Assembly (NCBI GenBank): GCA_017311185.1
Contig: JAESUZ010002552.1
Span: forward strand, 992,001 to 1,056,000
Direction: 5' to 3'
Source: Proteles cristata cristata
Lineage: Eukaryota; Chordata; Mammalia; Carnivora; Hyaenidae
DNA length: 64,000 nucleotides
Shown in pieces: positions 22,441 through 34,477 of the stretch. How positions within the stretch are numbered: the stretch's first letter is position 1; each line of letters begins with the position of its first letter. The translations under genes were made by a program, and so were the position numbers. The notes under the pieces are model-generated. The model saw only the letters and a list, made by a program, of their open reading frames with translations. It was not told the origin of the DNA and made no database searches.

Positions 22441-24722
22441 AATTTCCAAAGTGGCTCCTGGAGGGATTTTCTTGATACAGTGGGGGTGGCTGGTCTATGC
22501 GTCTTGTCTCTGTGGCTAAAAGTCGTCTTTCCTCAGAGATCTTCCTGTATGGCTCTAGATAACCCTATCCTGCTTTCTCTGAACACTAGCCTCAAGGGAG
22601 GGATGGAATCCTTCCCTTTCTTCCCCGTGGCAGAGAGAAGACAAAGTTGGAACTTGAAGCGAAGAATGAGATGCAGCTGGGCCATTTCGTTTCCGCCATG
22701 ACTGGTCCTCCAGGCTGGAAGGCCCCATCCTGTCCCCATCGGTTTCAAGAATCCCCTATCTCTGGGCTTTCCTCCAGGGGGCAGACACCATTTTAGTGAC
22801 CCTCACCTAGCAGCGCTCAGCTAAAATACTTATAATCCTCAATAGCCAGGCCCACGTGCATACAATGCCTCTGTCACAATTGCAGGTTTCTCGGAGGAAA
22901 ACCTTCTTTTCCTTCCATAGCACTTTTTTTTTTCTGGCAAGATTCCACCATCTTTCGAGGCGTTCCCTACAGCTTAACGTTATGACAACCACACAAATAT
23001 TCCCCCAAAAAAGATGTATCCAGTCGTTAACCAGAGATTTTCTTGATGAATGCTGAAGTCCAGGTGATTGGAGTAAGTTTTTAATACCCCACAACTTGAT
23101 AAGGGCAAAGAGCAAATTCAGATGTGGGATACTGGCCAGGACACCAAGGCTTTTGGTCTATTTTAGGTGCCCTTCCCAAGGCACCTGTGGGGAAGGGAGA
23201 GAAAGCTCGCAGGCCCCAGAGCTCTTATCTGTCCCCTGAGACAATCAGGGAGGGAGTTTGAGCGGAAGTAGAGTTGAGCACCCCACCATCACCCCCAGAG
23301 CCCCCGTCCAGAATCCGACCCCACAGGGATGGCTTAATTCTGCACAGTGACAATCTGACCCTCTGTTACTTTTAGTCTAAGTCTCCTCAATGACAATTAT
23401 AGCTTTTGGAAGCTTTAGGACAAAAAAAAAATGCAGAGAATGTCAGAGCCCAAGGCTTTTCTCCCTAGGACTCTGAGATTTACATGAACGCTTTTGTTTG
23501 CTTATTTATCCCATGGCCTCAAATTAGAAGTGAAAACCAGAACAAAGAAGCAAGAGACATTCCTCCGGATGGAATTAGCTACGTAGTTCCTAGCCTTTGG
23601 GTTTGATCTTGCCAAGACAGTTTGGAATCTGTTACGCTGTTGCAACACACCAAATACCCCCAAGGTCCCCCTTTCATCTGCGGGCTTCTAGAGCTGTGCA
23701 AAGTCCAAGTCTGAAGGAAAGGGAGGAGCTGGCCCTTTCTGGGCTTCTGGAGTCTCTGCAAGGAAAGGAAAGGGAAGGTGCTGGGGGAAGGTTGCTGACC
23801 TGAGTCTGTGGTTCATCTCCCATCATCTTTTTATTCCAGGTTGAGGCTGCCTGTTCTGAGTCCTGCCTGTTCAGACGTGGCCTGGAGGGGTGCGAAGAAA
23901 AGTCCAGGGCATCCTGTCAGAAGACTGGCTTCTGCTTATTTTTACTGTCTGCCCTCGGGCAGGGTACCTCCATTCTCTGAGCCTCTGTTTTGTAAAGGAA
24001 AAACCCTGAAATGCGGTCACTCCCTTCAGGAGAGCACATCTCAAATGGAGCTGGGAAACCATTTGGGAAGTGGATCTTATGTGGGTCCACGGGCTGCACA
24101 GAACGTGAACTTCGAATATAGCTCGTTGCCAAACCGCAGCATCTTCCTTCTTACAGCCCTAGACAGCAAGCTGTGCTTTCAACAGACGTTAGACTCTTTC
24201 AGCTAATCATAATTTTGTGAAATGATTCATAAAGGCTTTCTGGAATTCCCCTTTTGCCTTTCGAGACCCTCTGCTTTCCCCCCTCAGCAGAGCATGATGG
24301 GTGTTTTCTCCCAAACCTGGGTCTCCCAGATTGCAATTCCTAAGACCCCCAAATAAATGTTTATTTGCCTTGCAGCCTCCTTGCAAATTTCAACTGCTTC
24401 CTTCTGTGTGGAATGGGAAAAGAGTGCCCCGTTATTCTCTTCTCATGGTCGTGGTAAGGATCAAATGAGAAAGCCCTGCGAAGTGATAAATACGTTTCAC
24501 AAAGTTTTCACAATGGGTGTGCACGTGTGTGCACGAGCGTATGTATTCTGTATGATCCACTGGGGCAGTGGGGGAAGTCTCCCTCCCCAGGGTGTGCTTC
24601 CAAAGCTCCCATGTAAATTACTCCAGTGGGACTGGAGAAGGTCAGAAGAGCTCAAATACCAAAAATTAATTGGGTTAGGAAGGGTTCAGGAGGAAGGCCA
24701 GACTTGGAAGTAACTGTGCTGT
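22441..24722. other. Unique sequence, nothing firmly recognised
   Basis: No SINE, LINE or gene that I can support over 2.3 kb. A small AT-rich patch at about 24170-24240 ('gctaatcataattttgtgaa') could be a short conserved element. Open frames are at most 132 codons and have no domains. Confidence 0.42.
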
Positions 24723-24941
24723 GGGGCACCTGGGTGGCTCAGTCGGTTGAGCATCTGACTTCAGCTCAGATCATGATCTCATAGTTCGTGGGTTTGAGTC
24801 CCACATCGGGTTCTGTGCTGACAGCTCAGAGCCTGGAGCCTGTTTCAGATTCTGTGTGTGTGTGTCTCTCTCTCTCTGACCCTCCCCTGCTCATGCTGTC
24901 TCTCTCAGAAATAAATAAAACATTAAAAAAAAAAAAAAGTT
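24723..24941 (+). mobile_element. Felid CAN SINE
   Basis: Head GGGGCACCTGGGTGGCTCAG, changed B-box GGTTTGAGTCCC, a short (TG)n inside the CT-rich middle, tail AAATAAATAAAACATT and A14. Target duplications GAAGTAACTGTGCT and GAAGTAACTGCGCT flank it (24707-24720 and 24942-24955). Confidence 0.94.
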
Positions 24942-25244
24942 GAAGTAACTGCGCTCTCACTTCCCTGGTGTCAGAAGGAAAGCAAGAGACCAGAGGTGCA
25001 GCCAGGCTCTGACACCTCAGGGAGGGAGGCTGGGGGAGGGCGAGGGAGGATGTGGGGGCAGGACTATGTCCAGAAGTTTCATGGGGAAAGGAGCCTCACC
25101 TTGACCAGCCTTCCTCTAACTTCCTATCGCTGTTCTAAAGGTGCCACTGAGTGTGCCCTGTCCACTCTACCCCCTCCCCCACCCCCACTCGCAGCCAGGT
25201 TTCTGAGAGAGAATTGAATTCAATTCTACAAGGATTTATCCACC

Positions 25245-25455
25245 CTCTCCCACAGTACTTCACATTTTCTTTGGTGCTCTCTGGTTGACAAAACTCATAT
25301 TGATTACCTCCCTTTGATTCTCCCCATAACATCGGAAGGCAGGTAGAGGAGAAATTAGTATCCTTAATTTCCAGGAGAAGGAAAGGAGACTCAGGGATGG
25401 TGTGATTTGCCAAAGGGCGCTCAGTTTGAAAGAGCAGAGCAAGAACTCCCATTTA
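25245..25455 (-). repeat. MIR SINE
   Basis: Reverse MIR blocks: 'ccccataacatcggaaggca', 'atccttaatttccaggagaa', 'ggaaaggagactcaggga'. Confidence 0.55.
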
Positions 25456-25685
25456 GGGCTTCTGATCCTGCTTGAAGTCCTTCAGCAGCTCCCTTGGGTT
25501 GGAATCTCAACTCCTTACCAGGGCATAAGAAGCTCTCCCTCCTCCTTCCCATTCTCCCCACGTCCCCTGCTTCCATTGTCATTACTTGTTTGCTCCTTGA
25601 GGGCTACTCACCTCTGCATCTTCAGCATCTAGCATAGTGCCTGGCCCATAATCCACATTTATTAATAATGAATACATAAAAGAAC
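25456..25685 (+). repeat. L2 LINE 3' end
   Basis: 'ccattgtcattacttgtttg', 'gctccttgagggctactcac', 'agcatctagcatagtgcctg', then a 'tttattaataatgaatacat' end: the ordered L2 3' tail. Confidence 0.7.
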
Positions 25686-25689
25686 GGGC

Positions 25690-25990
25690 TCTTCAAGTAG
25701 GTACACGATGGAAATAGCCTATGTGGCCAACAGCAGTAGTGAAATGGTTAAATAAACCAGGACACATCCCCTGATGGAATACTATGCAGGGACCAAAAAT
25801 TATGCTGATTAAAACTAATATCAACTTGAAAAACTCTTAAGATGTAATGTTATGTGAAAACTCAGCATACAAGGTTGCACATACGTTATAGTCATAGCTA
25901 TACACAGTGACACAACAGCAAATTCTCAAAAATCATACAAGAGAAAAGAAGTTGAGATCACAGGTGACTTTGCTTCCTTCCATCTGTCCA
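25690..25990 (+). repeat. L1 3' UTR fragment (old)
   Basis: 'tggaatactatgcagggacc' followed by 'gatgtaatgttatgtgaaaa' and 'aaggttgcacatacgttata' is the usual order near the 3' end of old mammalian L1M elements. Confidence 0.55.
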
Positions 25991-26971
25991 CCGTGTCCAG
26001 GTTTCCTAAGACAGGCACGCATTATTTTTATAATGAATACAACGGTGGCATAGATGGTTATCGATAGGTATAAAGATAGTAAGGGGATTGATTGCTTTCA
26101 CCCTTCGAATCTCCAGGTGCAAGTGACTTACTTCTCTGGTGCTGGAAACGTACTAATAGGATGTCAGAGCCATTGTCTAAAAACGTGGAGAACTCCTGGA
26201 GGCTGGGAAAACAGCTGGGAGACAGGCAATCTAAAGCTGTTGCACCCAATTTTAGAAAATAAAGTGGTGGCCATTAGGAGCTCTGCCTCGGGTTCACCAA
26301 GAATGAAGCCTCCCAGACTCACCTCATTTTCCTCTCGGAAGAAGTTACTCGACTGGTAGATAAAGAGAATGTTACAGACATAATGGGTATCGATTCCGCA
26401 GTATTATTGACAAAGCCTCTCACGTCCTTATGAACCAGGCGGAGAAATGTGGGCTGGATGACGGCACTCTTTAAAGGTGGATGAGGGAGATCAAGCAACA
26501 AACACAAATCACAGTTAAATGGGTGGGAGGCTCTTCTGGAGCAAGAATAGCAATCTGTGACACCTAAACCACCACGCCCTCCCCACGGCTGGCGTGACTA
26601 AGCACCCGCATCACTCTTTTCCCCTGAATCCAGAGCTTTTGGGTCCTTCTTGGCACAGGGCTCCAGGCAGCCATCAGCCATCAGTCAGACATGCCGACTG
26701 ACATGCCGCCTATTAGCCATCCTTGACCTTCAGGGCAAGCTTAGAGACATGCCTAGAGACAGGGCTATTTTGTACTCTATCCGTTCAACGTGTTTATAAA
26801 TCATTTGGAATGAAAACCTAGAGAACAGGTGTATCCGAGTTAGAGGTGACCTAAAGTTGAGAGGGAAAGATGATAGAGTCAAGTTTTAAACCATCTGAGC
26901 AGATTATAATATGGGAGAGAAAGCAAGGAGAAATTTTACAGCAGCAGGTTTAAAAAGGAATTGCAAAATAA
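25991..26971. other. Unique sequence, nothing recognised
   Basis: No gene or assigned repeat; open frames of up to 101 codons without domains. Confidence 0.4.
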
Positions 26972-27182
26972 ACGTGTCTGGGTGGCTCAGTCTGTTGAGC
27001 CTCCTACTTCGGCTCAAGTCACGGCCTCAAGGCTGGTGAGTTCAAGCCCCGCGTCAGGCTCTGTGCTGACAGCTCAGAGCCTGGAGCCTGCTTCCGATTC
27101 TGTGTCTCCCTCTCTCTGCCCCTCCCCAGTTCATGCTCTGTCTCTCTCTCTCTCTCAAAAATAAATAAACATTAAAAATTAA
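26972..27182 (+). mobile_element. Felid CAN SINE, diverged
   Basis: Head partly lost ('gtgtctgggtggctcagtct'), B-box mutated (GAGTTCAAGCCCC), tail AAAAATAAATAAACATT. No clear target duplication, so an older copy. Confidence 0.88.
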
Positions 27183-28287
27183 GGAAAAAATGGAACAGTG
27201 ATACTATGACTTGATAGCAGTTCATGAAATAGGGAAAAGGAGAGGACAAACATGAGGTTTTAGATGATTCTAAACTCATCTTGAGCCATAGAAGATGTGT
27301 GGTGTTGATGAGGTCAGTACAATCTTTGTTGACGGAATGCAGGGTGTAGGATACAGAAGGTGAAGATGATCTAAACTCATCCAGAGCCAGACTTGAATGA
27401 ACTAAAATTTCAGGGACTCGAAGCACCAAAAAGTATAACAGTACACCCACTACCAACTCTCTCAGGTCACTCCAAATAAATCAAGAGCAGACTATAACAT
27501 AAGAGCAGGTAAAGTCCAGAAAATTCTACGTTTTCTCCTGAAAACAATGTTGATTATTTTTGACGTGTAAAACACCAGATTTTAAAAAGCTAGTGCCTGC
27601 TCTGCTGTAGCCCTAAGGATCCGGTTACTTTTCACACTGGCTATGCCAACACTGGGCATGGTGTGTTCAGCTCTGGAAGTCCCATTTTGGGAGGGGCTTT
27701 GCTGAACCAGCATCTAGATCCGATTTTTCCCCTCCTATCTTCCCAAACTTCCCATGGCTCCCCTGTGTGTACAGAATTGAATGCAGTCTCTTTGTCTGGA
27801 AGCACTCAAAGCTGGCCAGGGCCTGAAAGAAGAAGGTGCTTTTAAAAATCAAAACAGGACAAACGATTTAAAAGCCAAAAGTACCAAAAGGCTTATCATG
27901 AAATACAACAATCTCTGCTTCTACCTTGTCGACAATTTCAGTCGTGTTCCCCAGGGGCTACCATTTTTATCTTTTCAATTGATTTATTCTGGTAATTACT
28001 TTTGAATCTCTAAATAATATGTTTTTACAAATATGTCTTGATTTATGTACTTTACACATTATTTACTGATTCCCTCTGTTGATGGTTAAGTGTTTAATTA
28101 TCTTACCCTCTCCTTCCCCCATCTTTCCACTCTTCATATTTTTGGTAAAAATCAATAAATAATTATTATTTTGATTATGGAAATACCTCATCAGTTAGTT
28201 GCACATCCTTTTTGTATAACTTTTTAGTCTCCCGAGACTTTGTAATTCCTTTCTTTTTGTCTTGTATTATGTGTCTTTATAGAATTC
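27183..28287. other. AT-rich sequence, nothing recognised
   Basis: Composition changes here to AT-rich. No gene. Parts may be very old LINE sequence but I cannot assign them. Confidence 0.38.
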
Positions 28288-28324
28288 TGTGTGTGTGTGT
28301 GTATGTGTGTGTGTGTGTGTGTGT
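28288..28324. repeat. (TG)n microsatellite
   Basis: A TG run with a single TA interruption; probably polymorphic. Confidence 0.95.
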
Positions 28325-28578
28325 TTTCTTAGGTATTCTGTAAGTCTCTCTTTTGTGTTTCCTGGAAACCTTTTCACCGAGACCTCAGTCCTCCATTTCC
28401 AGTCTGGACACATTGCTCTTTGGATGACCAGGACAGCGACCAGTCTGGGAATTGTTCCTTACTGTTTTCGTGGGTTAGATTCAACGTTTTCCTCGGCCCA
28501 TATTTTCCTCTCTCTTCATTTACTCCATTTTTCATGGGCACACGCTCAACGAAATCCCTAAGAAAGAGAGCATGAAAG

Positions 28579-28811
28579 GGGCGCCTGGGTGGCTTAGTCG
28601 GTTAAGCGTCCGACTTTCGCTTGGGTCATGATCTCGCGGTTCGTGGGTTCGAGCCCCGCATCGGGCTCTGTGCTGACTGCCAGCTCAGAGCCTGGAGCCT
28701 GTTTCAGTCTGTGACTCCCTCTCTCTGTGACCCTCCCCTGCTCACGCTGTCTCTCTCTCTCTCCTAGAAATAAATAAAACATTAAAAAAAAAAATTTTTT
28801 TTTTTTTTAAA
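28579..28811 (+). mobile_element. Felid CAN SINE, young subfamily
   Basis: Head GGGCGCCTGGGTGGCTTAG, intact B-box GGTTCGAGCCCC, GACTGCCAGCTC insertion, CTAGAAATAAATAAAACATT tail. Perfect 19-base target duplications (28560-28578 and 28812-28830). The tail ends in about twelve A followed by about fourteen T, an unusual junction. Confidence 0.95.
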
Positions 28812-28830
28812 AAGAAAGAGAGCATGAAAG

Positions 28831-29660
28831 AGAAATGATCTGAGTCCCATGTGCCTGGACATATATTTGTTCTGCTGTTCTACTCCATTGGGTAGGCTTC
28901 TAGGGTTGAAAGTTATTCCTGTTCAGATTGTGGAAGACTTGCTCAAATGTCTTCTCAAATTCAATGTTACAGATGAAAACGGTGATGCCAGTCTGATTCT
29001 AGTTCTCTGTACATAATCTGTCTCCATTTCCTTCCCCCAAGTATAACCATTCCTGTCACTCATCCTTCTTTAACCTTAGTGTTCTCAATTTTCGTTCATT
29101 TTCTTGAGTTCTCCATAGAACCATCGAATCAAAGTAATTCCCTCCAATTTTGGGAAATTCTTTCATAGCATTGTTTTGAAATTTTCCTTTCCTGTGTTTT
29201 TTTCTGTTTTCTTCCTGGGATCCTCTTAACCAAATGCTGGACTGCCTCAATTGCTCCTTTATGTCTTTTTTTTCTTTTATATTTTCTATTTCTTTTGGTT
29301 CTCCTTCAAGAAGATTTCTTTGACCTTATCTTCATAACTTTCTATTAAATGTTTAAAATTTAGGAAATCTTGAATATATAGACAAATAAATTTTCAAGAG
29401 GTCTTTTGTGTTCTATTATTCCTTTTTCACAGCATCCTGTTCTTGTTACATGTAAACAATACCTTCCTAATTTCCCTGAGGACCTAATTAGTCTTTTCAG
29501 TGTTTGTTTTAAACTTCTTTTCTGTTGCCTGAATTGTCTTCTTCCAAGGTTGGTTTTTCCTTTGTTATTTTATTTTTACTCTCAAGGATTTGGGATTCTT
29601 GGCTATCTTTTCATATATAAGAACAAGAAAATTAAAAGCCACTTAGGACCTGTGTGTTTA
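28831..29660 (-). repeat. Probable old L1 fragment, antisense
   Basis: Blocks such as 'attttcttgagttctccata', 'gggaaattctttcatagcat' and 'cttttggttctccttcaaga' resemble the reverse complement of old L1M sequence. No frame survives. The family call is tentative. Confidence 0.42.
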
Positions 29661-30039
29661 TGGGCAGGACTGGCTGACTGATGGACTTCATCCTGGGATG
29701 TTTGGGCTATGAGCCAGTCATTTTACTGGGAGACACTTAAGTGTCACAATGAGCAGGATCTGTGTTTTAGGGTTATTCAACTTATTTTTAGAAGAAACCT
29801 TTTTTTTGGTCTGGAGGTAGAAATGTGGTTGCCAGGAATCCTATATAGTGTGAGAATGGGCAGCTAGTATCTGGTACATGGATTTTCAATCAGCCTCCCT
29901 GATTTAGCTCCAAATATTACTTCCATTCTCTAATGTCCCTTACATCTGAGATCAAAATCTGCTTCCCTGGGCAGGTTGGCTGTTTTCTTGGTAGCAGACC
30001 CTCTTTTTCTAGCTTTATCAATGACCATTTTACCACCTG
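29661..30039. other. AT-rich sequence, nothing recognised
   Basis: No gene or firm repeat call. Confidence 0.38.
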
Positions 30040-30371
30040 TTGCCTTTAAGACATGTAAAGATATCTCTTGTTTGCTGGTATACCCTTTCTCATTCTCTTT
30101 GTTATATATATTATTCCTATTATGATGATAAACTATTACAAATGTACAGGCAAGTATGGGGGATAATGTCAAAATATTCATATACCTACCCCTTTGGTTT
30201 TGTTATATCATTTGTTCATAGCATTTGGCTATATTTTCTTCTCAGCTTTAAAAAATAAATAAGTAAAATGTTATATATTCAGCTGGCATATGCCCTTACC
30301 CCATCCTATTCCCTACCTCCCTAGTTGCAACCACTGCTGATTTTGTGTTTTTCACTCCCATGCATGTTTTT
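30040..30371 (-). repeat. Probable L1 3' region, antisense
   Basis: AT-rich sequence leading into better L1-like blocks after the SINE, such as the line-breaking 'ctcccatgcatgttttt' used as the SINE target. Tentative. Confidence 0.4.
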
Positions 30372-30592
30372 AAAATTTTATTTATTTATTAAAGTTTATC
30401 CATTTATTTTGAGAGAGACAGACAGACAGACAGAGAACCAGGGGGAAAGGCAGAGAAAGAGGGAGTCAGGTGATCCGAAGCTAGTTCCACACTGACAGCA
30501 GAGAACCTGATGCAGGGCTCGAACCCACAAACCATGAGATCATGCTCTGAGCCAAAGCTGGACACTCAACTGACTGAGCCGCCCAGGTGCCC
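30372..30592 (-). mobile_element. Felid CAN SINE
   Basis: Reverse orientation with T-rich tail, a (GACA)n stretch in the middle and head GAGCCGCCCAGGTGCCC. Target duplication CACTCCCATGCATGTTTTT on both sides (30353-30371 and 30593-30611), perfect over 19 bases. Confidence 0.94.
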
Positions 30593-31173
30593 CACTCCCA
30601 TGCATGTTTTTGTAATTTGTTACATATATGTGACATATGTGCATGTGTGACATGCAATATGCTATTGCATCAACTGTTTTGTAATTATATAAAAGTATCA
30701 AAGTATACCTAGGAATCTTCAAATTACTTCTTTCAACGTTTTTTGAAGTCTAACATATAGCTTTACTGCTGTATAGTGGTTGTTCAATTATTTTCCTGTT
30801 GGTGGAAATTTAAATTGTTTCCAATTTCTCACTCTTACATACAGCGCTAGTCTGAATATTCTTGTACTTTTCTCCCAGAGCACATGTGCAACAACTTCTC
30901 TAGACATATATGCTGTGTCGGAGCATATACGGTTCTCCAACTTGACTACCTGTTGGCAAATTGTCCTCCAAAGTAAATACCAATTAATCCTCCAACCCAT
31001 CAGCAGCAATAGATGGGTTTTTTTGTTCCACATATTTGCCAGTAGTCCATATGTTCAGCAAGGCAGATGTGCTAATGTGGTTAGTGTGAAACAGTGGCTT
31101 ACTCTTGGTTTGCATTTGCTTATTGACATCTTCATATTGGCATTCAAGCTTCTTCTTTTGTGGACTCAATGCA
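30593..31173 (-). repeat. L1 3' region, antisense
   Basis: 'actgctgtatagtggttgtt', 'cctgttggtggaaatttaaa', 'ttgtttccaatttctcactc' and 'tggcaaattgtcctccaaag' run in the order seen when the 3' part of an L1M element is read in reverse. Interrupted at 31174 by Tigger1. Confidence 0.6.
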
Positions 31174-31583
31174 TGGGCATGCTTCATTTTCTTATGCTTT
31201 GCAGATATTGCATTCTTCACAAATTGAAGATTTGTGGCAATTGACCACAATTGAGCAAGACCATTGGCACCATTTTCCCAATGGGTTTAGCTCACTCGGT
31301 ATCCCGGTGCCATATGTTGGTGATGCTCACAGGACTTCAAAATTTTTCATCATTATTATATTTGTTATGATGATCTGTGATCAATGATCTTTGATATTGC
31401 TATTGTAATTGTTTGCGGATACCACAAACCACACCAGTGTAAGACAGCAAATGTAATTGATGAATGTTGTGTGTGTTCTGACTGCTCTGCCAACTGACCA
31501 TTCCCCTATCTCTCTCCTTTTCCTCCAGCCTCCCGATTCTGAGATACAGTAATATTGAAATTAGGCCAAGTAATAGCCCTGCA

Positions 31584-33330
31584 ATGGCCTCTAAATGTTC
31601 AAGGGAAAGGAAGAGTGGCACGTCTCTCACTTTAAATCAAAAGCTAGAAATGATTAAGCTTAGCGAGGAAGTCACATCTAAAGCTGAGATAGGCTGAGAG
31701 CTACTCCTCTTGCACCAGTTAGCCAAGTAGAGTGCAAAGAAGAAGTTCTTGATGGAAATTGAAAGTGCTACTCCAGTGAACACACAAATGGTAAAAATGC
31801 ACAAACAACTTTATTACTGATGTGAAGAAAGTTTGAGTGGTCTGCAATGGAGATCAAGCCAGCCCCAACATGCCCTTAAGCCAAAGCCTAATCCAGAGCA
31901 AGGTCCTGACTCTCCTGAATTCTGTGAAGGCTGAGGGAAGCAAGGAAGCTGCAGAAGAGAAGTTTAAAATGTGTAGAGGCTGGTTCATAAGGTTTAAGGA
32001 AGGAAGCCATCTCCATAACATAAAAGTGCAAGTTGAAGCAGCAAGTGCTGGTGTAGAAGCTGCAGCGAGTTACCCAGAAGATCGAGCTAAGATAGTCAAT
32101 GAAGGTGGCTACACTACACAACAGATTTTTCAGTGTAGACTAAACAGCCATCTACTGGACGAAGATGCCATCTAAGACTTTCATAGCTAGAGAGAAGTCG
32201 ATGCCTGCTTTCAAAGCTTCAAAGGACAGGCTGACTCTTTTATTAGGGGCTAATGTAGTTGGTGACTTTCAAAGCCAGTGCTCATTTACCATTATGGGAA
32301 TCCTTAAGAATGATGCTAAATCTACTCTGCTTGTGTTCTGTAAATGGAACAACAAAGCCTGGATGATAGCACAACTGTTTACAACACGGTTTACTGAATA
32401 TTTCAAGCCCACTGTTGATACCTGCTCAGCAAAAAAATTTATTTCAAAATATTATGGCAGACTGATGTTGCACCTGATCTGCCAAGAGCTCTGATGAAGA
32501 AATATGAGATTAATGATGTTTTCATGCCTGCCATCAGCATCTGTTCTGCTGCCTGTGGATCAAGGAGTAACTTTGACTATAAGTCTTAGGACTCAAGAAA
32601 TACATTTCATGAGGCTATAGCGGCCATAGGTAGTGATTCCTCTATGGATCTGAGCAAAGTCCATTTAAAACCTCTGGAAAGGATTCTCCATTCTAGAAGC
32701 CATTGTGAACATTCATGATTCACGGGAAGATGTCAAAATATCACCATTAACAGGAGTCTGGAAGAAGTTGATTGCAACCCTCATGTAGACTTTGAGGGGT
32801 TCAAGACCTCAGGAGAGGAAGTGCCTGCAGGTGCGGTAAGAATAACTTGAGAAATAGAATCAGAAGCAGAGCCTGAAGATGGGACTGTACGGCGGCCATC
32901 TTGGATAAAACTTGAATGGCTGAGGAGTTGCTTCTTTTGGGGGAGCAAAGAAAGTGGCTTCTTGAGAGGGAATCTACTCCTGGGGAAGATGCTGTGAAGA
33001 CTGTTGAAGTGACCACAAAGGATTTAGCATATGGCATTGATTTAGCTGATAGAGCTGTTGTGGGGGAGGGGGGGAGCGTTCAGAGGATGGAGTCCAATTC
33101 TGAAAGAAGTTCTATTGCAGATAAAATGCTACCAAACAGCACTGCCTGCTGCAGAGAAATTGTGAAAGGAAGAGCCAATCTTCCTGATTGAGGCGGCACA
33201 CTTCACTGCTGTCCTGTTTTGAGAAATTGCCACAGCCACCCAACCTTCAGCACCCACCATGCTGCAGCCAACAACGTGAAGGCAAGACCCTCCACCAGCA
33301 GAAAGATTATGACTCACTGAAAGCTCAGAT
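31584..33330 (+). pseudogene. Tigger1 transposase pseudogene
   Basis: The expected start codon at 31584 opens a frame beginning MASKCSRERKSGTSLTLN, part of the N-terminal helix-turn-helix DNA-binding region. It stops after 37 codons at TGA 31695-31697. The rest survives as separate pieces in shifted frames: 31837-32175 (second DNA-binding part, ending near '[10 protein letters not shown]'), 32165-32494 (start of the DDE catalytic domain, '[12 protein letters not shown]'), and 32916-33191 (C-terminal part). The stretch around 32455-32600, where the catalytic core should lie, is shortened and changed. No function remains. Confidence 0.88.
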
Positions 33331-33391
33331 GATGGTTTGCATGTTTTAGTAATAAAGTATTTTCAAATTAAGGTATGTATATTGCTTTTTA

Positions 33392-33639
33392 TTTGTTTGT
33401 TTGGGGGGACTTGGGGGCTTTTTGTTTGTTTTTGTTTTTTGTTTTTCGGGTTTTCTTTCTTTTGAGAGAAAGAGACCACCAGTGGGAAACAGGCAGAGGG
33501 TGAGAGAGAAAGAATCTTACACAGGCTCCACATTCAGTGCAGAGTCTGTCCCTGAGGCTCAATCCCACAATCCTGGGATCATGAACTGAGCCGAAATCAA
33601 GAATTGGACGCTCAGCAGACTGAGCCACCCAGATGCCCT
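33392..33639 (-). mobile_element. CAN SINE inside Tigger1
   Basis: Reverse SINE with long T/G-rich tail, purine middle and head GAGCCACCCAGATGCCC. Flanking copies of about 15 bases (33377-33391 and 33640-33654, a few mismatches) come from Tigger1 3' sequence, so the SINE is younger than the transposon. Quite diverged for this family. Confidence 0.87.
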
Positions 33640-33810
33640 GTATGTTTCTTTTTTAGACGTAATGCTATTGCACACTTAATACAGTATAGTGCAAACATAA
33701 CTTTTATAGGCACTTGGAAACCAAAAAATTTATTTGACTCACTTTATCGTGATATTTGCTTTATTGTGATGGTCTGGAATGGAACCTGCAATATCTCTGA
33801 GGTAAGTCTG

Positions 33811-33879
33811 TGTATAACTTTTGCCAAGTTTCTATTGGCTTTTCTTGACATTAGTGATTTACAGAGGCTTTATGGCTGC
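33811..33879 (-). repeat. L1 3' region, antisense, after Tigger1
   Basis: 'tataacttttgccaagtttc' and 'tattggcttttcttgaca' look like the continuation of the L1 segment interrupted at 31173. Confidence 0.45.
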
Positions 33880-34010
33880 ATAACCTGGGAGCTTCTTAGA
33901 ATGCAGAATTTTAAGCCCTGCCCTCAACTCATTGGATAGGACTCTTTATTTGAACAAGACTCAGGTGATTTGACTGCACATTTAAGTTTGAGAAACACTG
34001 ATTTAGAACA
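33880..34010. repeat. MER5A-like hAT remnant
   Basis: 'acctgggagcttcttagaat', 'gcagaattttaagccctgcc' and a final 'aagtttgagaaacactga' are the ordered MER5A blocks. Strand not assigned. Confidence 0.58.
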
Positions 34011-34295
34011 TTTCGTATAAGACAGAGATTCTCCATCTCTTGTATATGTGGTAGATGTTCCCTGTAAAGCCATCTGACAGTGATGTTTTGGCAGTCCTGG
34101 ATATTGTTGTTGATGTAGGTAAAAGGTTAGTTACTTACCCAATTTCTTCAATGATTATGGTCTTATTCTGCCTTTAATTTGCTTCTAAGTTTTAGTAAGT
34201 TATTCTTTTTTTCAAGAAAACTGCATATTTTATCTATGGTTCTTAGTGTACTTACTTATTTAAAAAAAGATATTCATATGAATCTTATGATTTTT
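34011..34295 (-). repeat. L1-like antisense sequence
   Basis: AT-rich sequence continuing the L1 block up to the next SINE. Tentative. Confidence 0.4.
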
Positions 34296-34477
34296 CCTTT
34301 TTATTTTTTTTTATTCTAAAGAGAGTGTGAGAAGGGAGAAGGGCAGAGGGAGAGAGAGAGGGAATCTCAAACAGGCTCCATGCCCAGCATGAGGCTCCAT
34401 CCCAGGACCCTGGGATCGTGACCTGAACCAAAAATCAAGAGTCAGACACTCATCCCATTGAGCCATGCAGGCACCCC
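34296..34477 (-). mobile_element. CAN SINE, diverged
   Basis: Reverse SINE with a T-rich tail and a mutated head GCCATGCAGGCACCCC. Target duplications TGAATCTTATGATTTTT and TGAATCTTATAATTTTT (34279-34295 and 34478-34494). Part of the middle is deleted. Confidence 0.9.

Larger units (their letters stand above)
31174..33810 (+). mobile_element. Tigger1 DNA transposon (pogo/Tc1-mariner), nearly full length
   Basis: A pogo-type Tigger1 element. The left end near 31174 ('gggcatgcttcattttctta', 'ctttgcagatattgcattct') and the right end 'ctgcaatatctctgaggtaa' are diverged inverted repeats. Without the internal SINE and its target copy the length is about 2.37 kb, close to the roughly 2.4 kb expected. 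It sits inside antisense L1 sequence. Both ends and the transposase are decayed, so it is a fossil that cannot move. Confidence 0.92.

Noticed and set aside
31837..32494. Two long frames that might be taken for a host gene
   Set aside because: They are fragments of the broken Tigger1 transposase, bounded by its transposon ends.
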